Numbered from the stretch's first letter, positions 10,056-20,849 are shown. The stretch is DNA of 49,649 bases from Desulfobulbaceae bacterium (GCA_002868955.1 PKTW01000071.1:1-49649); one strand, 5' to 3'. Notes: generated by a model from the sequence alone, not told the origin. Numbers and translations are program-made.

Positions 10056-10700
10056 ATGAAAGTAAACAAGACAAAAGAAGCTTTTGACTCCTTTCTGGAG
10101 AAAAAAGTCGTACCGCTTGATAAAAAAGTCATTATTACCATATTTGCCCTGGTAATAATTGTGCCGATAGTTGCCTTTTATTTTCTGTTCTATACAGAAA
10201 AGACGAAGGAAATAAAGGGACTGGAGAGCCGGGAGGCGAGCCTGTTCAAAGAGATTACCGAAGCAAAGGCCATAGCTGCAAAGCTCGAAGAACATCTGGC
10301 GGAAATGGAGGAAACCAAGCGCTTGTTTGCCGAGGCATCCGTGCTGCTGCCCCAGAAAAAAGAAATCCCCTCACTTTTGACCAACATTTCGGCCCTTGGA
10401 ACCAATTCAGGGCTGAACATGGCGACATTCTCACCCGGAGGTGAACGCCGAAAAGAATTTTATGCCGAGATACCTGTTTCTATCAAGGTAAACGGCCCGT
10501 ATCATAATATCGGCACTTTTTTATTCGAGGTCAGCAAGCTTGACCGCATTGTTTCTGCCATAAATATCAGTCTGGGTGGTGGCAATATGCAGAGAGGCGA
10601 GATGCTGCTCGGTTCAAGCATCAACCTTATTACATACAGATTCCTCGAAGAATCTGAAATGGCACCACAAAACCCCCAAGCGGGCAAAAAGAAACGATAA
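10056..10700 (+). CDS. pilO: Type IV pilus assembly protein PilO
   Basis: Single N-terminal TM, coiled coil, LPQKKEIPSLLTNISALGTNSGL; position after pilN. Confidence 0.92.
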   Translation: MKVNKTKEAFDSFLEKKVVPLDKKVIITIFALVIIVPIVAFYFLFYTEKTKEIKGLESREASLFKEITEAKAIAAKLEEHLAEMEETKRLFAEASVLLPQKKEIPSLLTNISALGTNSGLNMATFSPGGERRKEFYAEIPVSIKVNGPYHNIGTFLFEVSKLDRIVSAINISLGGGNMQRGEMLLGSSINLITYRFLEESEMAPQNPQAGKKKR

Positions 10701-10709
10701 AGAGACACA

Positions 10710-11222
10710 GTGTATTTAAAAGCCATTAATAAATTTGTTTTAATAGCTTCAGCCACATGTATCGTCATTGGCATGCAGGGCGCTGCTGCCTTCTCTGCCG
10801 AGGAGCAGGCTGAAAAAAAACTGAAATTTACTGAAAAAATGGCGGCCATCCTGTTTCAGGAGCCAAAGGATGCATTTGTTTATAAAAGGGAAGGCCGGAA
10901 TGATCCCTTTGTTCCTTTTGTAGAGGAGCGGGTGGTGGCCAAAGAGGTGCTGGTTGAAGAGTTGACGGGAATGCGAAAATTTGAACCCGGGCAGCTGAGT
11001 GTGGTAGCAATTGTGTCAAGTGCAGGCAATGAATTTGCAATGGTTCAGGATTCAAACAACCAGGGATATGTTATCCGTGAAGGCATGTCATTGGGACGGA
11101 CCGGAGTTGTTGAGGCGATAGTGCCGAACAAGGTGATTGTCAAAAATTACACCTACAACCTTGCCGGAGATAAAATATTTAAAACCGTGGAAATGGTGTT
11201 GAAACAAGAGGGGGAAAAATAG
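10710..11222 (+). CDS. pilP: Type IV pilus assembly lipoprotein-like PilP
   Basis: YKREGRNDPFVPF, GQLSVVAIVSSAGNEFAMVQDSNNQGYVIREGMSLG; GTG start. Confidence 0.88.
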   Translation: MYLKAINKFVLIASATCIVIGMQGAAAFSAEEQAEKKLKFTEKMAAILFQEPKDAFVYKREGRNDPFVPFVEERVVAKEVLVEELTGMRKFEPGQLSVVAIVSSAGNEFAMVQDSNNQGYVIREGMSLGRTGVVEAIVPNKVIVKNYTYNLAGDKIFKTVEMVLKQEGEK

Positions 11223-11224
11223 CA

Positions 11225-12913
11225 ATGACCCGCAGGGTATGCTTCAGAAAAACTGTGCTATGGTTTGCAGTGCTGCTTTTCACTTATATTGTAACAGATA
11301 ATGTGAATAACGCTAAGGCGGAGCAGCTTGCTTTTGCGGCCCCTGGCCCGTATCAGATTACCGGGATCAAAACGAGTAAATCTGATGATGGAATTATCCT
11401 TCGGGTCATTGGTTCTGCTCCACCGACATTTACAATGTATGAACTGTTTGAACCCCAGAGGATTATTCTCGATATTGCCGATGGTTCTTTTGTTGATGCC
11501 GATGGCTCAGTCGTCGAGTCCTTAAATCTCCCGATGGAAAAGGGAGCAGGGCCTGTGACACAAATTAAGGGGAAGATTCTGGATGATAAAAAACCCCTGA
11601 TTGCCAGGCTCGAAATGTTTACGGCAGGAGATGCGAGCTATACTGTTGAGCGGGACGGCAATGATATTTTAGTGAATTTTAAGCAAAAAGAGGCCGCAGC
11701 AGCTGCAGCCACGGAGCCTCCGGCCAAAAAACCTGAGGCAAGTGCTCCCACTCTTGTTGCCGCAACCCCAAAAACTCCGGTAATGACAGAAAAGGAAGCC
11801 GCGCCAGTTGCGCCAAAAGCGCAACAAATGGAAACGGTTCAGCCTGAAGAGACAAAAGTAAGTGAAACAACCGCAGCCGTGTCATCTCCTGAAAAATCTG
11901 AGCCGGTTTCAATGCCCGCCCAAGTACCTGTTGGCACGAGTCCGGCTTTGGAGGAGTTTGCTTATGCCGGGTATGAAAAACAGCCTATCACCGTTGATTT
12001 TTATAAAATAGACCTGCACAATGTTTTCAGGCTTTTTGGTGAAATCAGCGGCATGAATATTGTTATAGCCCAGGGCGTAGGCGGAACACTAACCCTGGCA
12101 CTTGACAATGTGCCCTGGGATTTTGTCCTGGACGTCATTTTAAACCTGCAGAACCTCCAGGCAATTGAACGCTATAACACCCTTGTCATTGCACCCAAAG
12201 GAGCAACTTTTGCATGGCCGGAACGCGCCGAGGAAAAGGTCGCGGTCAAGAAGGACAAAGCCATCCTTATGGAAGGGGAAAAATTGCAGGTTGTCCAGAA
12301 AATGGAAATGTCCCCTGAAGTTCTGGAGGCCCAGAAGTTAATAAGAGAGGCGCATGCCCTTGAAAAACAGGAGCAATTTGAAGACGCGCTCATATTGTAC
12401 GAAAAGGCCTTTGAAATGTGGCCGGATAATGGAAAACTTGCCGGCCGCCTCGCCTCCCTTTACCTGGTGCACCTGGGAATGAATGCCAAGGCCGTCTATT
12501 ATGGAAAGGAAGCGTTGAAGATAGATGAGAATGATGCAATCAGCGCACTCTATACCGCCATTGGACTTGCGAACATGAAAAGAAACGCCGAGGCCAAGGA
12601 GTATTTTGAAACGGCTGTAAGCAGCAAGCGACCGGACAGCGAGGCCCTGATCAGTTACGCCATGTTCTCTGAGGAAAACGGGAGTTACCTGGATGCACTG
12701 CTGCTTTTGGCCCGTCATGAAGACCTTTATGGAGATTCACTAGATACGATGATAGCCCGTGCCAGAATTCTGGATAAAGAGGGTAACAGCGATAAAGCAG
12801 CGGCAGAATACCGGGCAATACTGCTTTCGGGATATCAGCTGCCTGCGGATTTGACCCGGTTCATCAAGGGACGGTTGGCCCTTGAAGGAACGCGGTCTAA
12901 AGGGCAGCTGTAA
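11225..12913 (+). CDS. AMIN domain + secretin N-terminal (STN-like) + TPR protein; looks like a detached PilQ N-terminal half
   Basis: AMIN-like FEPQRIILDIADG, STN-like VDFYKIDLHNVFRLFGEISGMNIVIAQGVGGTLTLALDNVPWDFVLDVIL, C-terminal TPR-like repeats; no secretin barrel domain. Confidence 0.75.
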   Translation: MTRRVCFRKTVLWFAVLLFTYIVTDNVNNAKAEQLAFAAPGPYQITGIKTSKSDDGIILRVIGSAPPTFTMYELFEPQRIILDIADGSFVDADGSVVESLNLPMEKGAGPVTQIKGKILDDKKPLIARLEMFTAGDASYTVERDGNDILVNFKQKEAAAAAATEPPAKKPEASAPTLVAATPKTPVMTEKEAAPVAPKAQQMETVQPEETKVSETTAAVSSPEKSEPVSMPAQVPVGTSPALEEFAYAGYEKQPITVDFYKIDLHNVFRLFGEISGMNIVIAQGVGGTLTLALDNVPWDFVLDVILNLQNLQAIERYNTLVIAPKGATFAWPERAEEKVAVKKDKAILMEGEKLQVVQKMEMSPEVLEAQKLIREAHALEKQEQFEDALILYEKAFEMWPDNGKLAGRLASLYLVHLGMNAKAVYYGKEALKIDENDAISALYTAIGLANMKRNAEAKEYFETAVSSKRPDSEALISYAMFSEENGSYLDALLLLARHEDLYGDSLDTMIARARILDKEGNSDKAAAEYRAILLSGYQLPADLTRFIKGRLALEGTRSKGQL

Positions 12914-12960
12914 AGACACTATTATCATTTAATGTCAAATATATTGGTGGGGCCTACTCT

Positions 12961-14643
12961 ATGAAAATAGGACAGCTTTCAAAACCAAAAAAAATGCCGG
13001 GAAAAAAGTCTATGCTTGCCAAAAAGAAAATATTACTGGGCGGAGTTGCATTAAGCGCATTGCTTATCCTGAGTGGTTGCGCTTCCAAATCGACGCAACA
13101 GTCAACTGTGATGGAATCTTCAGCACCTTCTGGTACTTCTGTTGCCGGAGAGCCCCGGGAAACTACAACGCAGCCGGTTCAGCTTGAAATCACCCCTGCT
13201 GACCAGGCAGCAGAGGTGCCAACGGCTTTACCGGTTCGTTTTCAAAAGCCATCCTATTTAATTAAGGACACAGGGATTGGCGAAGAGGCTGCAGGTGTTG
13301 ATGAGGAACTTACCTTGAAAGTTGGTGCCGATATATCGACCACAGCAGGTCCGGTTCCGCTGCGCGATATCATGAAAAGCCTTGGTTCCCTGCACAATAT
13401 GAATATCAGTTGGGCCAGTGATGTTGACCAGTATGTATATATCGATGTAGATATCAGGGCTAATGATGATTTCTTTATTGCCCTGGAAAATATGTTGCGC
13501 CAGGTAGACTATTTCTATGAAATGAAAGGCAATACCATCATAGTAAAGTTCAAGGAAACCAGAAAATTTCATGTGGCCCTGCCGCCGCGCATCAAGGGCC
13601 AGACAAATATCAATGTCAGCGGTGGCGCCACAACCAATACCGATGCAGATAATTCCCGCTGGGAGATAATCAGGAATAACCTTAACCAGATTCTTGATAT
13701 CTGGGCCCAGAGATACAAGCCTCCCCCATCTGCCAAACCTTCAGAAGAGGGGGAAGAGGAAGAAGAGCCACAAATGCCCATCCAGGGTGCGACGATAACC
13801 CAGACACAGAGCGGATTTTATTCTGTGGACCCGGCCCTCGGTCTGATCACAGTTACAGCGCCCAGGCCTCTACTTGATAAGGTCCAGATATATGTGGAAA
13901 CCCTCAAGGAGGAGATGTACAAGCAGATAAGCATTGAGGCCAAGATTCTTGAGGTCACTCTTGATAAAAGTTCTGAAAAGGGCATTGATTGGAGCGGACT
14001 GCTGAAAGACAGCGCTTTTAATTTTAACATGACCTTTGGCAATGCCGGGCAGATTTATCCTGATGGAGGAGGCTTTATTGATACAATTAGCCTACAAGCC
14101 AAGTCGTTTGAACTTGTACTCGATGCCCTTGAGGAACAGGGCACGACCAAAGTGCTGGCCAATCCGAGGATCAGTGTCATGAACGGCCAGCCGGCAGTAA
14201 TTTATGTCGGCGACAATGTCACCTATATCAGTGAAGTTGAGACGACACAGGATGAAGGGGTTGTGACAACATCTGCCACAACCGCCCAGGTCGTTTCCGG
14301 TTTGCGCCTTGAGGTTTATGCCACGATTATGAGTGATGATGAAATTGTCATGAGCATCATTCCCATGATCTCCCAGCTTGAAGAGCCCATTGAATACCGG
14401 CAGTTTGGCTTGAACCAGGTTGGTCTTCCCTTTGTGCGGGAAAGAACCATGAACTCTATCGTGCGGCTTAATAACAAAGAGATGCTCATTGTCGGCGGTT
14501 TGATCCAGTCTGTAGAGACCGATGAAGGAAGCAATATAGTCGGGTTGGGTAAAATTCCGGGCCTGAAATATATATTCGGCAACAAAGCAAATTCTATTGT
14601 CAGAAAAGAACTGGTTATTCTGCTGAGACCAAGGATACTGTAA
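12961..14643 (+). CDS. Secretin (PilQ/MshL-like outer-membrane channel), predicted lipoprotein
   Basis: Lipobox LLILSGC, C-terminal secretin domain VLANPRISVMNGQPAVIYVGDNVTYI … VGLPFVRERTMNSIVRLNNKEMLIVGGLI … IVRKELVILLRPRIL. Confidence 0.88.
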   Translation: MKIGQLSKPKKMPGKKSMLAKKKILLGGVALSALLILSGCASKSTQQSTVMESSAPSGTSVAGEPRETTTQPVQLEITPADQAAEVPTALPVRFQKPSYLIKDTGIGEEAAGVDEELTLKVGADISTTAGPVPLRDIMKSLGSLHNMNISWASDVDQYVYIDVDIRANDDFFIALENMLRQVDYFYEMKGNTIIVKFKETRKFHVALPPRIKGQTNINVSGGATTNTDADNSRWEIIRNNLNQILDIWAQRYKPPPSAKPSEEGEEEEEPQMPIQGATITQTQSGFYSVDPALGLITVTAPRPLLDKVQIYVETLKEEMYKQISIEAKILEVTLDKSSEKGIDWSGLLKDSAFNFNMTFGNAGQIYPDGGGFIDTISLQAKSFELVLDALEEQGTTKVLANPRISVMNGQPAVIYVGDNVTYISEVETTQDEGVVTTSATTAQVVSGLRLEVYATIMSDDEIVMSIIPMISQLEEPIEYRQFGLNQVGLPFVRERTMNSIVRLNNKEMLIVGGLIQSVETDEGSNIVGLGKIPGLKYIFGNKANSIVRKELVILLRPRIL

Positions 14644-14733
14644 ACCTGGTCGAGAGTTAACAGTATAATTTTTCTAAATATTTAAACAAAGTATATCGCA
14701 AAACCGAATTCAAATTTGGAAGGAGATTCCACC

Positions 14734-15783
14734 ATGGCAGTAAAAAGATTCTTTCTCTACGGCTTTTTGGCACTGTTCGTTAGTGGTTGCGGCTCGGGTC
14801 ATTCTGTGACCGAAACCCTCCACATCCCGGATACACCAACGGCGGGAAATGTCTGTGCTACTGACAAGACAGTTGTGCTGTTGCCTTTTGCAGATTATTC
14901 CTCTGGGGACGATGTCATTTCTGTTTATAAGAGGAGCATAAGCATAACAGAAGCCCTTACTGACAGATTTGTCTACAAGGGCTTTAAAATGCCGATCCAG
15001 GAGGATGTGACCCAGTATTTGGTGGAAACCAATATCATCAGGCTGCCCCCGCAGGATGGAACTTCCAGGTTGAAGACAGAGCTGGACGGTGAATGGTCGG
15101 ATGTGATGAAAGGGGAGTTTGAAAAATGGATAGAAGCCAGTAGGGTGGAAACTGCGGCCTCAAGCGGTGGTTCTTCCAATCCGGGAAATGCTCCCGGTGT
15201 CCATGGGCTTAATAAAATGAGTATTTCCAAGCTCGGACGCAGGTTTAATGCCGACTATATAGTCCGTGGCCGGATCATTGAATACGACCTGCAGAATGAA
15301 CATACCTGGGATTTACGCAAGAAAGGTATAGTTCCCTTCATTATGAAAGGCACAACCCAGGCCGCTTTCGGTTTTGCTGAATCCAAAGACTACGACAATT
15401 TAAACAACATTGCCCTCTGGGGCCTGGCAGGCGGCATAATCGGCTATCACGCAGGGACTCCGGTTGATTCAAATACGGGTACACTTAACGCTGGAGACTA
15501 CCCCACAGCTTGGAATTCTGTGATCTGGGGGCTTGGTGGTGCCGGTATCGCACACCTTGCCAATCATAGCGGTGAAACGCCTGAGGCCCTTGTTCAGCTC
15601 CGTATCTGGGTACAGGACTCGGCAACAGGCGAAGTGGTCTGGACCAACAGAGCAGAGGTGAAAGTGGCGCCTCAGACTGTTTATGGCGACAAGCGTTCAA
15701 AGGAAATGTTCAAAACTGCTGTAAACAGGGCGACAACCTTATTGGTTGATGATTTCTGGAATAAAACAAAAGCAATTATGTAA
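14734..15783 (+). CDS. Predicted lipoprotein with Gly-rich hydrophobic segments, downstream of the secretin; function unknown
   Basis: Lipobox LFVSGCGSG; VVLLPFADYSSGDD N-terminal region reminiscent of CsgG/LpoB-like folds. ATG 14734 preceded by AGGAG. Confidence 0.7.
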   Translation: MAVKRFFLYGFLALFVSGCGSGHSVTETLHIPDTPTAGNVCATDKTVVLLPFADYSSGDDVISVYKRSISITEALTDRFVYKGFKMPIQEDVTQYLVETNIIRLPPQDGTSRLKTELDGEWSDVMKGEFEKWIEASRVETAASSGGSSNPGNAPGVHGLNKMSISKLGRRFNADYIVRGRIIEYDLQNEHTWDLRKKGIVPFIMKGTTQAAFGFAESKDYDNLNNIALWGLAGGIIGYHAGTPVDSNTGTLNAGDYPTAWNSVIWGLGGAGIAHLANHSGETPEALVQLRIWVQDSATGEVVWTNRAEVKVAPQTVYGDKRSKEMFKTAVNRATTLLVDDFWNKTKAIM

Positions 15784-15861
15784 AAGATAGCAACCAGAGA
15801 CTATAGTTCACTTACAATCCAGATAATAACAGTGTCCTGATACCTAGTACATCGAATAAAC

Positions 15862-15901
15862 AAAAAAAGCCCTGTGGTCGATCACCACAGGGCTTTTTTT
15901 T
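15862..15901. terminator. Bidirectional Rho-independent terminator
   Basis: AAAAAAAGCCCTGTGGT-CGATC-ACCACAGGGCTTTTTTTT between the convergent 14734 lipoprotein gene and secB. Confidence 0.92.
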
Positions 15902-15917
15902 GTTTATATAAGTTCAA

Positions 15918-16409
15918 TCAGCTGTCCTGCTTTTCCTGCTGTTGCTTCATCTTGTTCTGATACATGCCGGCAAAGTTTATGGGCTCCATAAGAAACGGCA
16001 TGAAGCCGCCGTCTATTGAAGCCTGGCTTGCAATCTGCCTTGTATAAGGAAAAAGTATGGTAGGGCAGTCCACATGCAGGACCTGCTGCAGATATTCTTC
16101 CGGGATATTCTGCAGGAAAAAAGCGCCTGCATGTTCAATTTCAACAATGAACATTACCTTGTCCGATTTTGTGTCATGCACTGTCGCAGAAACTTCCAGA
16201 CATACTTCCCAATGACTTTCGTCAACTTTCTTGTTTGTTAACTTGAGTTTCATATCAACTTTATGTTCTGGTTGCTGGAGAAAAAAAGACTCCGGTGCAT
16301 TAGGATTTTCAAAGGAGAAATCCTTGAGATAAAGTTTTTCAAGCCGGAAAACAGGCGCTGAACCTGCATCTGTGCTTGCTGCTCCTGCATTAGCGTTTTG
16401 TTCACTCAT
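15918..16409 (-). CDS. secB: Protein-export chaperone SecB
   Basis: FRLEKLYLKDFSFENPNAPESF, CPTILFPYTRQIASQASIDGGFMPFLMEPINFAGMY. Confidence 0.93.
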   Translation of the reverse strand: MSEQNANAGAASTDAGSAPVFRLEKLYLKDFSFENPNAPESFFLQQPEHKVDMKLKLTNKKVDESHWEVCLEVSATVHDTKSDKVMFIVEIEHAGAFFLQNIPEEYLQQVLHVDCPTILFPYTRQIASQASIDGGFMPFLMEPINFAGMYQNKMKQQQEKQDS

Positions 16410-16533
16410 AATAATGTCCTTCTTCTGTTGTATTTATATTGTGCTGCAATGCTTTTCGAATACACGTTTTGCCTGACTCCTGTAAAGCCCCTGCATATAT
16501 AATGCAAAGCTCAGGGAGTGCAAGGATATTTTT

Positions 16534-19371
16534 TTACGCCAAAATCTGCTGCAGAAAAGCTCCTGTATACGATTTTTTGTTCTTGGCAACAGTTTCCGGC
16601 GTGCCCGTAGCGATGATTCTGCCGCCTTCCTCACCACCTTCCGGGCCAAGGTCAATAATATGATCGGCAGTCTTGATAACGTCCAGATTATGCTCAATAA
16701 TTACCACGGTATTGCCTGAGTCAACCAAACGGCCCAGTACAATGAGAAGATGTTGAATGTCCGCAGGATGCAATCCTGTGGTCGGTTCATCAAGGATGTA
16801 GAGAGTTTTTCCCGTGGAACGCTTGGCAAGTTCCCGGGCAAGCTTGATCCGCTGTGCCTCACCGCCTGACAGGGTCACCGAGGATTGCCCCAGACTGATG
16901 TAGGAAAGCCCGACATCAGAAAGGGTCTGCAGCCTGTTTTTTATGGGCGGGATATTTGTGAAGAATTCCAAGGCCTCCTGCACCGTCATTGACAGGATGT
17001 CGGCAATATTTTTACCGCGGTATTTCACCTGCAGGGTTTCCCGGTTGTATCTCCGTCCCTTGCAGGTATCACAGGTGATAAAGATGTCAGGCAGGAAATG
17101 CATGGCGATCTTGATGACCCCGTCACCTTCGCAGGCTTCACAGCGCCCCCCTTTGAGGTTGAAGCTGAAACGACCCGGCTTGTAACCCCTGGCCCTGGAC
17201 TCGGGCAGACGGGCCAGCAGTTCCCGGATCGGTGTCAAAACACCTGTGTAAGTTGCCGGGTTGGAGCGTGGGGTCCTGCCGATCGGGCTCTGGTCAATGT
17301 CAATGACTTTGTCGATGTTTTCTAAACCGTTAATGGCAGCGTAATTCACCCCCGGCACCTTCGTGCCGGCGCTGCGGATATGCTGCAAAGCGCCCTTATA
17401 GAGTGTCTCGATGATCAGGGAGCTTTTGCCGGAGCCGGAGACACCGGTGACACAGGTCATGACACCTAATGGAATGGTGGCATCAACTCCTTTGAGATTG
17501 TTGGCAGAGGCTTTCTTGAGCATTATCCTGGAGGACTTTCCTTTTTGGGCTTTTCTTCTTTTTTGAGGCATCGGTATACTCAGACGGCCGGAGAGATATT
17601 TTCCCGTAAAAGATCCTTTGTCTTTCAAGAGCCCTGACACGGAGCCGCTGTAGACAATTTCCCCGCCGTGCCGCCCTGCCCCCGGACCCATATCAAGCAC
17701 ATGGTCCGCAGCCAGGATGGTTTCAGCATCATGCTCAACCACTATCACTGTATTGCCGAGATCGCGAAGGCTTACCAGGGTATTTATCAACCGCTGGTTA
17801 TCGCGCTGGTGTAAACCGATACTCGGTTCATCAAGAATGTAGAGCACACCGGCCAGGCGTGAACCTATCTGGGAGGCAAGCCGGATGCGTTGGGCTTCAC
17901 CGCCGGATAAGGTCCCGGCCTGCCGCGCCAGGGCAAGATAGCCGAGCCCGACATCCTTAAGAAATGAAAGCCGGTCCATAATTTCTTTGATGACAGGGGC
18001 AGCAATCTTTTTCTCCCTGGTGGAAAATGATATGGAGGGAAGTTCCAGCAGTAACCTGTCAATACTCATCAGGGTCAACTCAGAAATATTCCAGGGACCG
18101 ATGCGTACAGCGAGAGCTTCAGGCTTTAAACGTGCTCCCTGGCAGGATGGGCAGGGTTGTTCATTCATGAACTCTGACAGTTCTTCTCGCACCATGGACG
18201 AGGGCGTATCCTGGTAACGCCTGGCCATCTGGGGCAAGATGCCTTCAAAGGCAGTCTGCGCTGTCAGGCGCCGCCTGTCCTTCTGGTAATAGAACATGAT
18301 CTCTTCTTTGCCGGTGCCGTATAGAATGACCTCCTGGGCCCTGGGTGCAAGTTTGCGAAAAGGAATATCCAGGCTGAATTTATAATGATCAGCCAAAGCC
18401 TTGATCATCTGACCGGTGTAGCTGTCAAGTGACCGGTAACCCCATGGTGCCAGGGCTCCCTGGCGTAGGTTAAGGCCAGGGTCGGGAACGACGAGCTGCG
18501 GGTCGAAAAACTGTTTGACCCCAAGGCCGCTGCATTCTGAACAGGCACCCTTGGGATTATTAAAGGAAAAAAGCTGGGTGGTGAGATCAGGCAAACTTCT
18601 GCCACATTCAATACAGGCTGCTTTTTCGCTGAAAAGGGTTTCCTGGTTTTCAGCCGGGAATTCCGCCAACAGAAGACCGCCTGATAGTTTTACCGCCGTG
18701 GTAACAGAATCAGCAAGACGCTGTTCAGCCGAGGGTTTAATGACAACTCGGTCAACAACTGCCTCAATAGTATGCCGTTTGTTCTTAACAAGTGTAATGT
18801 CTTCATCAAGGCTCATAATTTTTCCGTTGATCCTCACCCGGACAAAGCCTTCTTTACGGAGGTTTTCAAGCAACTCACGGTGTTCGCCCTTTTTTCCCTC
18901 AACAAGCGGGGCCAAGAGCACAACCCTGGTGCCCTCAGGTTGGCGCGTGAGAGAATTGACCATATCCTCTATGGACTGTGAGCGGATCTCCTTGCCGCAG
19001 TCCGGGCAATGCGGCCTGCCGGCACGGGCGAAAAGCAGCCGCAGATGATCATAAATTTCGGTAATGGTTCCCACGGTTGAACGGGGATTGCGACTGGTGG
19101 TGCGCTGTTCGATGGAAACTGCCGGAGACAACCCTTCAAGGGAGTCAACATCAGGCTTGTCCATCTGGCCCAGAAATTGTCTGGCATAGGTGGAAAGCGA
19201 TTCCACATAGCGTCGTTGCCCTTCAGCATAGAGGGTGTCAAAGGCAAGGGTGGATTTTCCCGAGCCGCTCAAGCCGGTCAGCAGCACGAGCTTGTTCCTG
19301 GGCAGGTCGGCATTGATATTTTTGAGATTATGCATCCTGGCGCCGCGGATGCGGATGTATTTTGGTTCCAT
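16534..19371 (-). CDS. uvrA: Excinuclease ABC subunit A
   Basis: [35 protein letters not shown], two ABC signatures (LSGGEAQRI), zinc-finger CxxC motifs. Confidence 0.98.
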   Translation of the reverse strand: MEPKYIRIRGARMHNLKNINADLPRNKLVLLTGLSGSGKSTLAFDTLYAEGQRRYVESLSTYARQFLGQMDKPDVDSLEGLSPAVSIEQRTTSRNPRSTVGTITEIYDHLRLLFARAGRPHCPDCGKEIRSQSIEDMVNSLTRQPEGTRVVLLAPLVEGKKGEHRELLENLRKEGFVRVRINGKIMSLDEDITLVKNKRHTIEAVVDRVVIKPSAEQRLADSVTTAVKLSGGLLLAEFPAENQETLFSEKAACIECGRSLPDLTTQLFSFNNPKGACSECSGLGVKQFFDPQLVVPDPGLNLRQGALAPWGYRSLDSYTGQMIKALADHYKFSLDIPFRKLAPRAQEVILYGTGKEEIMFYYQKDRRRLTAQTAFEGILPQMARRYQDTPSSMVREELSEFMNEQPCPSCQGARLKPEALAVRIGPWNISELTLMSIDRLLLELPSISFSTREKKIAAPVIKEIMDRLSFLKDVGLGYLALARQAGTLSGGEAQRIRLASQIGSRLAGVLYILDEPSIGLHQRDNQRLINTLVSLRDLGNTVIVVEHDAETILAADHVLDMGPGAGRHGGEIVYSGSVSGLLKDKGSFTGKYLSGRLSIPMPQKRRKAQKGKSSRIMLKKASANNLKGVDATIPLGVMTCVTGVSGSGKSSLIIETLYKGALQHIRSAGTKVPGVNYAAINGLENIDKVIDIDQSPIGRTPRSNPATYTGVLTPIRELLARLPESRARGYKPGRFSFNLKGGRCEACEGDGVIKIAMHFLPDIFITCDTCKGRRYNRETLQVKYRGKNIADILSMTVQEALEFFTNIPPIKNRLQTLSDVGLSYISLGQSSVTLSGGEAQRIKLARELAKRSTGKTLYILDEPTTGLHPADIQHLLIVLGRLVDSGNTVVIIEHNLDVIKTADHIIDLGPEGGEEGGRIIATGTPETVAKNKKSYTGAFLQQILA

Positions 19372-19379
19372 TGTATTAA

Positions 19380-19417
19380 ATTCAGAATTAAGAATTCAGA
19401 ATTAAGAATTCAGAATT
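19380..19417. repeat. Short tandem repeat, 14-bp unit (ATTCAGAATTAAGA), nearly three copies
   Basis: Visible as ATTCAGAATTAAGAATTCAGAATTAAGAATTCAGAATT between uvrA and rsmB. Confidence 0.85.
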
Positions 19418-19445
19418 TATTCACCCGGTTTCGTTTGGAAGTTAA

Positions 19446-20849
19446 TCATTTTGCATTCTGCATTTTTAATTTTTCATTGCTTTTAATGAGTCTTGCTGCA
19501 AAAAATCCGTCCAGGTCATCCTGGCCTGGAAGTGTTCGGAAAAACCCCTGGTTGTCAACAAGACATGTCGCACTTTCAGGCAGCTGTTCCCTGCAGCCGG
19601 ACAGGGTAAACGTTGGATAAGAGGCAAGAAATTTTTTTATAACCTCTTCATTTTCCTCGGGCTCCGTGGAACAGGTTACATAAACTAAAACCCCCTGCGG
19701 CGCCACAAGTTGCTCAGCATCTTGGAGTAAATGTATCTGCTTTTCTTGATAGCGAAGCAAGTCATCAGGACTTCTGTTCCAGCGGATGTCCGGGTTGTGC
19801 CGGATAACCCCCAGGCCCGAACAGGGCGCGTCTATCAGCACCCCGGCGAATTTGTCTTTGTTGTGAGGCAGAAGTGAGCCAAGCATTCCCTCAACAATAG
19901 TCACTGTCGTGTCCTGCCGCAAGCGGGCAAGATTTTCCTTCAATTTTTTGATGCGCACAATGTTTGGCTCAATGGCAACGAGCCTGCTGCCCGAAGGAAG
20001 CATTTGGACCAGGTGTGAAGTTTTACCGCCCAACCCGGCACAACCGTCAAGATATGACTTTCGCGGCTGCAGAGGCCCAAGGAGGAAGGATACTAACTGA
20101 GCCGCCTCGTTCTGCACCTGAAAAAGCCCATCTGCAAAACCGGGAATAGCCGTAATCGGGCCATTATAAGCCTCAAGCTTCAAGGCCAGGGGACAATATT
20201 TTCCTGCCGTGGCATTGAGTCCTTCCTTTCTTAATATCGCCAACAAGGCAGAAGGTGTTGTCACGGTTGTGTTGACCCTCAAGCTTATGGGAGCCGGCGT
20301 ATTATTTTTTGTGCAGAGTGACTTTGCCTGTGCATTGCCGTAACGGCTTTTCCAGCGTTTGATAAGCCATTCCGGATGGCTCAGCAGGGCGGTCTCCGGC
20401 AACGCATCAATATTTTTTGCAACGAGCGGATGGGGAAGATCCGGACGCTTGCGGTCCACACTGCGCAGTATGCCATTGGTAAACCCGGACAACCATCTGG
20501 GCTGCTTCATGTCAGTCAGGGCCTGGACAGTCTCGTTTATTGCTGCTGAAGCAGGAATACGGTCCAGAAACAGGAGTTGAAAGATGCCTATCCTTAAAGC
20601 CTGCAGGGTTTTTTTTTGTATTTTGGACAGTGAATGAGTCGAAAATTTTTCTACTACCCAGTCAAGATACCCGCGCCAGCGGATTACCCCGTAAACAATC
20701 GACATGATTAATTGTCGGTCACGGGGGTCCCTCAGAGCCATATTGGCAAGATGCTGCTCCATGACCTGGTTCAGTGGCAGATGTCTTTCTTCCCAGCTGC
20801 AGAGGATTTCAATGGCAATATACCGTGCACCGCGGCTTACTTTTATCAT
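19446..20849 (-). CDS. rsmB: 16S rRNA (cytosine-C5)-methyltransferase RsmB
   Basis: NusB-like N-terminus; LDGCAGLGGKTSHL, DAPCSGLGVIRHNPDIRW, YVTCSTEPEENEEVI motifs. Confidence 0.95.
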   Translation of the reverse strand: MIKVSRGARYIAIEILCSWEERHLPLNQVMEQHLANMALRDPRDRQLIMSIVYGVIRWRGYLDWVVEKFSTHSLSKIQKKTLQALRIGIFQLLFLDRIPASAAINETVQALTDMKQPRWLSGFTNGILRSVDRKRPDLPHPLVAKNIDALPETALLSHPEWLIKRWKSRYGNAQAKSLCTKNNTPAPISLRVNTTVTTPSALLAILRKEGLNATAGKYCPLALKLEAYNGPITAIPGFADGLFQVQNEAAQLVSFLLGPLQPRKSYLDGCAGLGGKTSHLVQMLPSGSRLVAIEPNIVRIKKLKENLARLRQDTTVTIVEGMLGSLLPHNKDKFAGVLIDAPCSGLGVIRHNPDIRWNRSPDDLLRYQEKQIHLLQDAEQLVAPQGVLVYVTCSTEPEENEEVIKKFLASYPTFTLSGCREQLPESATCLVDNQGFFRTLPGQDDLDGFFAARLIKSNEKLKMQNAK

